Source: Tritrichomonas musculus (lineage: Eukaryota; Parabasalia; Tritrichomonadida; Tritrichomonadidae). From it: 64,000 nt of DNA. Below the pieces are notes generated by a model. The model had not been told where the DNA came from and searched no databases. It was given only the letters and a program-made list of their open reading frames with translations. The position numbers and the translations under genes were made by a program. Below are positions 39,401 to 47,807 of this stretch, piece by piece. The stretch spans positions 6,433,501 to 6,497,500 of the forward strand of contig JAPFFF010000005.1 of the NCBI GenBank assembly GCA_039105265.1, in the 5' to 3' direction. Numbering within the stretch: the first letter of the stretch is position 1; each line of letters opens with the position of its first letter.

Positions 39401-42400
39401 TAAGCAAAGCAAATGCAGCCAAACGATCAATCAAAGCAAATAAGCAAAGTAAATGCAGTCAAACGATCAATCAAAGCAAATAAGCAAAGCAAATGCAGCC
39501 AAACGATCAATCAAAGCAAATAAGCAAAGCAAATGCAGCCAAACGATCAATCAAAGCAAATAAGCAAAGTAAATGCAGTCAAACGATCAATCAAAGCAAA
39601 TAAGCAAAGCAAATGCAGTCAAACGATCAATCAAAGCAAATAAGCAAAGCAAATACAGCTAAGCAATCAACCAAAGCAAATGAGCAAAGCAAATACATCC
39701 AGACGGTCAACCAAAGCAAATGAGCAAATCAAATACAGCTAAGCAATCAACCAAAGCAAATGAGCAAAACAAATACATCCAGACGGTCAACCAAAGCAAA
39801 TGAGCAAAGCAAATACATCTAAGCAATCAACCAAAGCAAATACAGCCAAACAAATACAGCTAAACGATCAACCAAAGCAAATGAGCAAAGCAAATGCAGC
39901 CAAACGATCAATCAAAGCAAATAAGCAAAGCAAATGCAGCCAAACGATCAATCAAAGCAAATAAGCAAAGTAAATGCAGTCAAACGATCAATCAAAGCAA
40001 ATAAGCAAAGCAAATGCAGTCAAACGATCAATCAAAGCAAATAAGCAAAGCAAATACAGCCAAACGATCAATCAAAGCAAATAAGCAAAGTAAATGCAGT
40101 CAAACGATCAATCAAAGCAAATAAGCAAAGCAAATGCAGTCAAACGATCAATCAAAGCAAATAAGCAAAGCAAATGCAGCCAAACGATCAATCAAAGCAA
40201 ATAAGCAAAGCAAATGCAGCCAAACGATCAATCAAAGCAAATAAGCAAAGTAAATGCAGTCAAACGATCAATCAAAGCAAATAAGCAAAGCAAATGCAGT
40301 CAAACGATCAATCAAAGCAAATAAGCAAAGCAAATGCAGTCAAACGATCAATCAAAGCAAATAAGCAAAGCAAATACAGCTAAGCAATCAACCAAAGCAA
40401 ATGAGCAAAGCAAATACATCCAGACGGTCAACCAAAGCAAATAAGCAAAGCAAATACAGCTAAGCAATCAACCAAAGCAAATGAGCAAAGCAAATACATC
40501 TAAGCAATCAACCAAAGCAAATGAGCAAAGCAAATACATCTAAGCAATCAACCAAAGCAAATGAGCAAAGCAAATACATCTAAGCAATCAACCAAAGCAA
40601 ATACAGCCAAACAAATACAGCTAAACGATCAACCCAAGAAAATGAGCAAAGCAAATACATCCAGACGATCAATCAAAGCGAATACAGCTTAACAAATGCA
40701 GCTAAACGATCAACCAAAGCAAATGAGCAAAGCAAATACATCCAGACGATCAATCAAAGCGAATACAGCTTAACAAATGCAGCTAAACGATCAACCAAAG
40801 CAAATGAGCAAATCAAATACAGCTAAGCAATCAACCAAAGCAAATGAGCAAAGCAAATACATCCAGACGGTCAACCAAAGCAAATGAGCAAAGCAAATAC
40901 ATCTAAGCAATCAACCAAAGCAAATACAGCCAAACAAATACAGCTAAACGATCAACCAAAGCAAATGAGCAAAGCAAATGCAGCCAAACGATCAATCAAA
41001 GCAAATAAGCAAAGCAAATGCAGCCAAACGATCAATCAAAGCAAATAAGCAAAGTAAATGCAGTCAAACGATCAATCAAAGCAAATAAGCAAAGCAAATG
41101 CAGTCAAACGATCAATCAAAGCAAATAAGCAAAGCAAATACAGCCAAACGATCAATCAAAGCAAATAAGCAAAGTAAATGCAGTCAAACGATCAATCAAA
41201 GCAAATACAACCAAACAAATGCAATCAAGAAATCAATCAAAGCAAATAAGCAAAGCAAATGCAGCCAAACGATCAATCAAAGCAAATAAGCAAAGTAAAT
41301 GCAGTCAAACGATCAATCAAAGCAAATAAGCAAAGCAAATGCAGTCAAACGATCAATCAAAGCAAATAAGCAAAGCAAATACAGCTAAGCAATCAACCAA
41401 AGCAAATGAGCAAAGCAAATACATCCAGACGGTCAACCAAAGCAAATGAGCAAATCAAATACAGCTAAGCAATCAACCAAAGCAAATGAGCAAAGCAAAT
41501 ACATCCAGACGGTCAACCAAAGCAAATGAGCAAAGCAAATACATCTAAGCAATCAACCAAAGCAAATACAGCCAAACAAATACAGCTAAACGATCAACCA
41601 AAGCAAATGAGCAAAGCAAATGCAGCCAAACGATCAATCAAAGCAAATAAGCAAAGCAAATACAGCTAAGCAATCAACCAAAGCAAATAAGCAAAGCAAA
41701 TGCAGCTAAACGATCAACCAAAGCAAATGAGCAAAGCAAATACAGCTAAACGATCAACCAAAGCAAATAAGCAAAGCAAATGCAGCCAAACGATCAATCA
41801 AAGCAAATAAGCAAAGCAAATACAGCTAAGCAATCAACCAAAGCAAATAAGCAAAGCAAATGCAGCTAAACGATCAACCAAAGCAAATGAGCAAAGCAAA
41901 TACAGCTAAACGATCAACCAAAGCAAATAAGCAAAGCAAATGCGGCCAAACGATCAATCAAAGCAAATAAGCAAAGCAAATACAGCTAAGCAATCAACCA
42001 AAGCAAATAAGCAAAGCAAATGCAGCTAAGCAATCAACCAAAGCAAATAAGCAAAGCAAATACAGCTAAACGATCAACCAAAGCAAATAAGCAAAGCAAA
42101 TGCGGCCAAACGATCAATCAAAGCAAATAAGCAAAGCAAATGCAGCTAAACGATCAACCAAAGCAAATGAGCAAATCAAATACAGCTAAGCAATCAACCA
42201 AAGCAAATGAGCAAAGCAAATACATCCAGACGGTCAACCAAAGCAAATGAGCAAAGCAAATACATCTAAGCAATCAACCAAAGCAAATACAGCCAAACAA
42301 ATACAGCTAAACGATCAACCAAAGCAAATGAGCAAAGCAAATGCAGCCAAACGATCAATCAAAGCAAATAAGCAAAGCAAATGCAGCCAAACGATCAATC

Positions 42401-42516
42401 AAAGCAAATAAGCAAAGCAAATGCAGTCAAACGATCAATCAAAGCAAATACAACCAAACAAATGCAATCAAGAAATCAATCAAAGCAAATACATCCAAAC
42501 GATCAATCAAGCACCC
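36413..42516 (+). repeat. Left satellite arm: about 150 copies of a ~40-bp repeat
   Basis: A typical unit is AAGCAAATAAGCAAAGCAAA followed by TGCAGCCAAACGATCAATCA (40 bp). Variants interchange GAGC/AAGC, TACAGCTAAG/TGCAGCCAAA/TACATCCAGA and CAACC/CAATC; some units are 41 bp. Variants are arranged in higher-order blocks: a ~190-bp stretch at 38972-39163 recurs identically at 41098-41289. There are no unique spacers, so this is not CRISPR. Because 40 is not a multiple of 3, apparent Lys/Asn/Gln/Ser-rich frames rotate through three phases and are broken by stops. I do not treat them as genes. Confidence 0.95.
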
Positions 42517-42676
42517 AGAAGAATCAATTGATCATAACACACAAAAGAATCGATTGATCCAAGCACCGAGATGAATCGATTGATCCAATCATCCAGAAGA
42601 ATCGATTGATCCAAGCACCAGGAGAATCGATTGATCCAAGCACCAGGAGAATCGATTGATCCAATCATCCAGAAGG
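42517..42676 (+). repeat. Left inner array of a ~25-bp ATCGATTGATCC repeat
   Basis: About five to six units of the form GAATCGATTGATCCAAGCAC plus CAG, alternating with ...CCAATCATCCAG. It is mirrored on the other side of the transposase at 45182-45325. Confidence 0.88.
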
Positions 42677-42868
42677 CATGATTTAATTAAAAATTCCAAA
42701 AATTAGAATAATCTGAATATCAAAAATCTAATTTGATTAATCTAAAATGACAAACGAATCTTTATATTTAAGCAGAAAAAAGAAAGAATTGATTGTTTTA
42801 AAAACAACTTATATTTAATAAACCAAATATAAATGCAACCTAATGATTATAATGAATATTTTTATTAA

Positions 42869-44917
42869 TTAAAATTTTTTGCTCAATTTATATTTCTCGT
42901 ATATTTGCTGCCAGGTTTTCACTTGCAATGAGGCAAGAAATTCGTCATAATTGCTCTCTAATTTTTCCACAATTGCTTTGTCTTTCAGCAATTCTTGTTG
43001 TACATTGGCAACAACACCAGCAACAACAATTTTATCAACAGGATTAATTCTCTTCAATTGCCTGTAGCAATGATAAATTAAGTTTTCAATTGGATCAGTG
43101 TATTTTTTATTTTCTTGTATAACACTTTCATGAATCACAAATTCATTTTGTTCAAGATCATTTGGGATGACATTTTCTGTTGGACATGGATCATCTATTT
43201 CAAAATCTACAAGAAAAGGTTCTTCACCATCATCCTTATTTATCGACAAGTGAATTAAAAATTCTGAAAGGTCATTTTCCCACTGTTTATTTAAGATCAT
43301 ATGTATACATGGTAGCCTAATATCATAGAGCATTGAATGATATGATGCATACTTGCAGTCACAATCATCTAAACTGTAGTTATGTAAAAGATCTGGATTT
43401 TGTTTAACTTTTTCTATGGCACGTTTTTTTAGATTCAACATATAATTCCTCAAATTTGCAACAGACGACGTGTCAAGATGAGTCAATCTATTCATAATAT
43501 GGTCGGTTACTAATGCAAGTCTGTTGTTAATGGAGTATCGCATATCCGCAGCGATTGAATTGATTCTTGCGTGAAATGATTCGCAATGATTGTTAGTAGT
43601 TGGAACTTTCTTAATGATGCGTTCATATAGTAAAGAATATTCTGGAAGCTTTTCGATGGGATTTCCTTTTGGATCAATTCCAAGAACAGAACCAACTTTA
43701 AGAAACCTTGTATCGTCTCTTGTTCTTTCATCTTCTATTTCGTATAATTGTTTGAAAATGTAACAATTCTTTAAGTAATTTTTTTCATATTCAGCTTCTG
43801 AATAAGAATAAAGTATATCACGAAATAGAAGGGCTAACGCAGAATTGGCTCCGATTGATTTTATAAGATGTGAGAAACATTTATGAATACTAATATGATA
43901 ATCGTTTGAAAGTTTTTCGAATGCTGTGTGCTCGTCAGTTATAAATGGAAGCTTTTGGAACTTTGAATAATCTTTTTTATCAATTCGAAAAATCAACTCA
44001 AAAACTAAGGAATATAAATTTGATGATTCTTGTGGTCCGACTGCAATTCCAAGTGGAACACCAGTATTTTGAACAATACATTGTGGAATGCACGCTTTGT
44101 ACGGTTTGAGTACTCGGAATGTGCAGTCGAGACCACAAGAAGTACCTTGATCTATAAAATTAATGATATGCTTATGTAGCCAACAAAACATTTTAACTGA
44201 TTCTCCTTTATATTTAAAAGGCCCATCACCTTTTACATAAATAATATAACCTGAGTGTTTGATAAAAATGTCATAAAGGTCATCGTCTGGATTCATTTCA
44301 AAAAAACGATTTTTTCTTATTGTTTTTGGGTTAAAAGGAGAATAACGAAAGAAAAGCATTTGAGTAAATTGATTAACATCTTTGCTGACATTTTTATGGT
44401 TAAATATAATTGATATTTTATGAAAAATATCTGGTGGAAACTTTATTTGATATGGCGTCGTAAGAGAATGATCATACTCGTAATTAAAGTTATAAATAAA
44501 CATATCAACTTTTCTTTCAGACCGTTTAAATTTAATTTCATTATAATGGATTAATGTAGATGTATTTAAAACCTGAATGAAGAAATAATTTCCTAATGAG
44601 TCGAATTGTATCTTAAAGATTTCTTTTTCTTCGTGAAAAAATGTCAGTTTCTGAGAAACCATAATACGACAATCTACGAAATTAGAATCAATTGTTCTGT
44701 TTAAGCTTTGCTTTAAAGTAAATTTAAAATCTTCTTCGCTTAAAGTGGATAAAAATAAAACAAACGTTATTGGATCAATCTTTTTGTCATGATAAGGATA
44801 TTTCATTAGATAAATAGGATTATGAACATTTAATTTGATATTTGCTTTGTTTAAATCTTGAGCTGTGTATGTTGTACCGAGATCAAGGTCCGGTGCTGCT
44901 CCATTGATCTGATTCAT
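42869..44917 (-). CDS. Mutator-like (MULE) transposase with SWIM zinc finger
   Basis: This 682-aa DDE transposase moves the surrounding element. Catalytic residues are placed as in MULEs: D264 (LDCTFRVLKPY), D328 (FITDEHTAFEKL), then the family's C-x2-H (C347, H350 in KCFSH) and E446 (NNHCESFHARIN). A SWIM-type zinc finger follows (C519, C521, C537, H539), as in MuDR-class proteins. The N-terminal 210 residues are a DNA-binding or unknown region and the C-terminal 100 are acidic then helical. The gene is intact. It occupies nearly all the unique centre of the element and reads towards the long arm. An alternative within the class (hAT, PIF) is excluded by the C-x2-H and SWIM motifs. Confidence 0.92.
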   Translation of the reverse strand: MNQINGAAPDLDLGTTYTAQDLNKANIKLNVHNPIYLMKYPYHDKKIDPITFVLFLSTLSEEDFKFTLKQSLNRTIDSNFVDCRIMVSQKLTFFHEEKEIFKIQFDSLGNYFFIQVLNTSTLIHYNEIKFKRSERKVDMFIYNFNYEYDHSLTTPYQIKFPPDIFHKISIIFNHKNVSKDVNQFTQMLFFRYSPFNPKTIRKNRFFEMNPDDDLYDIFIKHSGYIIYVKGDGPFKYKGESVKMFCWLHKHIINFIDQGTSCGLDCTFRVLKPYKACIPQCIVQNTGVPLGIAVGPQESSNLYSLVFELIFRIDKKDYSKFQKLPFITDEHTAFEKLSNDYHISIHKCFSHLIKSIGANSALALLFRDILYSYSEAEYEKNYLKNCYIFKQLYEIEDERTRDDTRFLKVGSVLGIDPKGNPIEKLPEYSLLYERIIKKVPTTNNHCESFHARINSIAADMRYSINNRLALVTDHIMNRLTHLDTSSVANLRNYMLNLKKRAIEKVKQNPDLLHNYSLDDCDCKYASYHSMLYDIRLPCIHMILNKQWENDLSEFLIHLSINKDDGEEPFLVDFEIDDPCPTENVIPNDLEQNEFVIHESVIQENKKYTDPIENLIYHCYRQLKRINPVDKIVVAGVVANVQQELLKDKAIVEKLESNYDEFLASLQVKTWQQIYEKYKLSKKF

Positions 44918-45181
44918 GCTTATCGAAATGGTTGAATATCATAACAAATTTATTACGGTTTTGGTCAAATTATAAAATTCGTTTTCAAATTTGAACTTTA
45001 AAAGATTATTATTTAATAAATAATATTGAATCTGTTTAATTTAGTTAATTAGAAATCGAATATAATTATATAATTTGAACAAATAAAACCTTTATATTTT
45101 TAATCAATTGATCATTAATCGAATTTTGAAGATATTTGGATTAATCAAGTTTTCTGGTTGATTAGATTAATCGAATTACTT

Positions 45182-45325
45182 TGATGACTGGACAAGTTGA
45201 CTCTTCTGGTGCTTGAATCAATCAATTCTTCTCGGTGCTTGGATCAATCGATTCTTCTGCGTGCTTAAATTAATCGATTCTTCTGGATGTTTGGATCAAT
45301 CGATTTTTCTGTGTGCTTGATTGAT
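45182..45325 (-). repeat. Right inner array of the ATCGATTGATCC repeat (inverted)
   Basis: About four to five units whose reverse complement matches the left inner array, with more divergence (for example TTAATCGATTC variants). Confidence 0.82.
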
Positions 45326-46895
45326 CTTTTAGCTGCATTTGGTTTGATTGATTGCTCGGCTGCATTTGTTTGGCAGTATTTGATTTGATTGATTGCTTAG
45401 CTGTATTTGATTTGCTCTTTTGCTTTTATTGATTACTCGGCTGCATTTGTTTGGCTGTATTTGCTTTGATTGATCAATTAGATGTATTTGTTTTGCTCTT
45501 TTGCTTTTATTGATAGCTCGGCTGCATTTGTTCGACTGCATTTGCTTTGATTGATTTCTTGGTTGCATTTGCTTTGGTTGATTGCTTAACTGTATTTGAT
45601 TTGCTCTTTTGCTTTGTTTATTTGCTTTGCTTGATTGCTTGGCTGTATTTACTTGGGTAGATTGTTTAGCTGTATTTGATTTGCTCATTTGCTTTGATTG
45701 ATTGCTTAGCTGTATTTGATTTCCCTATTTGCTTTGGTTGATCGTTTGGCCGCATTTGCTTTGCTTATTTGCTTTGATTGATCGTTTGGCTGTATTTGAT
45801 TTGCTCATTTGCTTTGGTTGATTGCTCGGCTGCATTTGTTTGGTTGCATTTGCTTTGATTGATTGTTTAACTGTATTTGATTTGCTCATTTGCTTTGATT
45901 GATTGCTCGGCTGCATTTGTTTGGCTGAATTTGCTTTGATTGATTGCTCGGCTGCATTTGTTTGGCTGAATTTGCTTTGATTGATCGACTAGATGTATTT
46001 GTTTTGCTCATTTGCTTTGGTTGATTGCTTAGCTGTATTTGATTTGCTGTATTTGCTTTGATTGATCGTCTGGATGTATTTGATTTGCTCATTTGCTTTG
46101 GTTGATCGTTTAGCTGCATTTGTTAAGCTGTATTTGCTTTGATTGATCGTCTGGATGTATTTGCTTTGCTCATTTTCTTGGGTTGATCGTTTAGCTGCAT
46201 TTGTTAAGCTGTATTTGCTTTGATTAATCGTCTAGATGTATTTGATTTGCTCATTTGCTTTGGTTGATCGTTTAGCTGCATTTGTTAAGCTGTATTTGCT
46301 TTGATTGATCGTCTGGATGTATTTGATTTGCTCATTTGCTTTGGTTGATTGCTTAGCTGTATTTGATTTGCTGTATTTGCTTTGATTGATCGTCTGGATG
46401 TATTTGATTTGCTCATTTGCTTTGGTTGATCGTTTAGCTGCATTTGTTAAGCTGTATTTGCTTTGATTGATCGTCTGGATGTATTTGCTTTGCTCATTTT
46501 CTTGGGTTGATCGTTTAGCTGCATTTGTTAAGCTGTATTTGCTTTGATTAATCGTCTGGATGTGTTTGCTTTGCTCATTTGCTTTGGTTGATTGCTTAGC
46601 TGTATTTGATTTGCTCATTTGCTTTGGTTGATCGTTTAGCTGTATTTGTTTGGCTGTATTTGCTTTGATTGATCGTCTAGATGTATTTGCTTTGCTCATT
46701 TGCTTTGATTGATTGCTCGGCCGCATTTGTTTGGTTGCATTTGCTTTGATTAATCGTCTGGATGGATTTATTTTGCTCATTTGCTTTGGTTGATCGTTTT
46801 GCTGTATTTGTTTGGCTGTATTTGCTTTGATTGACCGTCTGGATGTACTTGTTTTGCTCATTTGCTTGGATGTATTTCATTTGATTGTTTGCTTG
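45326..46895 (-). repeat. Right satellite arm: about 39 copies of the ~40-bp repeat, inverted
   Basis: Reverse complement of the same 40-bp satellite as the left arm. It carries variants shared with that arm, such as the rare CCCAAGAAAATG unit at about 46170 and 46490 (left arm about 38267 and 40633). A 209-codon frame on the minus strand (46232-46861) is a by-product of the repeat. Confidence 0.93.
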
Positions 46896-46957
46896 GCTGG
46901 ATACTGAACTAAAAAATGGTAGTTTAAATTCATTCAAAAAGTTATGCAAACGATCAA

Positions 46958-47008
46958 CATCCCTCTCAATTTTACGTTGGGATTTTCCTAATATGCGATT
47001 CCATTGCC
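46958..47008 (-). repeat. Right terminal 51-bp inverted repeat of the MULE
   Basis: Perfect inverted partner of 36308-36358; followed by the second copy of GCTCTATGT at 47009-47017. Confidence 0.92.
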
Positions 47009-47017
47009 GCTCTATGT

Positions 47018-47807
47018 AGAAGTATTGAATTTTCGTGCCTGCTTTTTGAAAGAGTGTGTGCAAATATCATCAGAAAAAAATTGAATTAGGACGATCAAAA
47101 TCGACCAAATAAATACACAAAACTAAAATTGAATTAAAATGGATTAATTCAAATATTAAATAGATATTTCAATTATATTCAATATGAAATAAATTTTCTG
47201 AACTAATAAATTGATCGGAAAAATTAATACAAAAATCGATCTCGACAGCTGAATCATAGGTATTTATTAATATCATTAATTAGAAATATTTTTATTACAG
47301 CAAGTATCAAAACTATATATGAGTGAATGAATCCAAAATATTAGTTCTCTGATAAATTTGCCTAAATACAAATCAAAAAAATCAATTAAAATACATTTTT
47401 CTCATAATATATATAATTTTGACAAAATTAAAGTTTATAATAAATATAGTAATATAATATAATTTTATATATTATACATTTTGTTTTCATGCGTTGCGCA
47501 TATGTCGAGATAGCTGTTTTTCAACGGATGATTTAAATTGGATTTTTAGACACCAATATCTAGCATCTCGACTTAAAAGTAGATATATATAAATATTTAA
47601 ATATTATAAAATAATATGCAATAAGTATATTATATATATATTCTTATATTTCAAAAGATATAAATATTTTAATAATTCAAAATTTAAGTGAAGTCAGCTT
47701 CCGCACCTCAAAAAAATCTGTTTTTGAAAAGGAAATTTTTTCATTCATATTTTAACTTTTTGTGATGTTATTTGATCGCTCATGAATTTCCTAAATATTT
47801 AGATTAA
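47018..47807. other. Right flank of the island, no gene seen
   Basis: AT-rich. It contains an inverted pair GTCGAGAT (about 47503-47510) / ATCTCGAC (about 47565-47572). It also has TCCGCACCTC (47700-47709), the reverse complement of GAGGTGCGGA at 35929-35938 on the other side of the MULE. These may be ends of an older element into which the MULE inserted. Confidence 0.4.

Larger units (their letters stand above)
36308..47008 (-). mobile_element. 10.7-kb Mutator-like element (MULE) with satellite-built inverted arms
   Basis: The ends are GGCAATGGAATCGC..., with 51 bp identical in inverted orientation (36308-36358 and 46958-47008). They are flanked by a perfect 9-bp direct repeat GCTCTATGT (36299-36307 and 47009-47017), the target duplication length expected of MULEs. 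Inside, each end leads into an array of a ~40-bp repeat, then an inner array of a ~25-bp repeat, in mirror orientation. One gene sits in the centre on the minus strand: a MULE transposase. Arms are unequal (about 6.1 versus 1.6 kb). The architecture is like a foldback element grown by tandem expansion of its inverted repeats. Confidence 0.9.

Noticed and set aside
42869..44917. hAT or PIF/Harbinger transposase
   Set aside because: The DDE spacing with an intervening C-x2-H and a SWIM finger, together with the 9-bp target duplication, fits MULE and not 8-bp hAT or 3-bp Harbinger.
46232..46861. 209-codon Lys/Asn/Gln/Ser-rich reading frame and similar 60-120-codon frames in both arms
   Set aside because: The 40-bp period rotates the frame and the frames are simply stop-free stretches of satellite; codon pattern follows the repeat, not a protein.
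36413..46895. CRISPR-like regular repeat array
   Set aside because: The 40-bp units are contiguous variants of one satellite with no unique spacers, in a eukaryotic genome and within a transposon.
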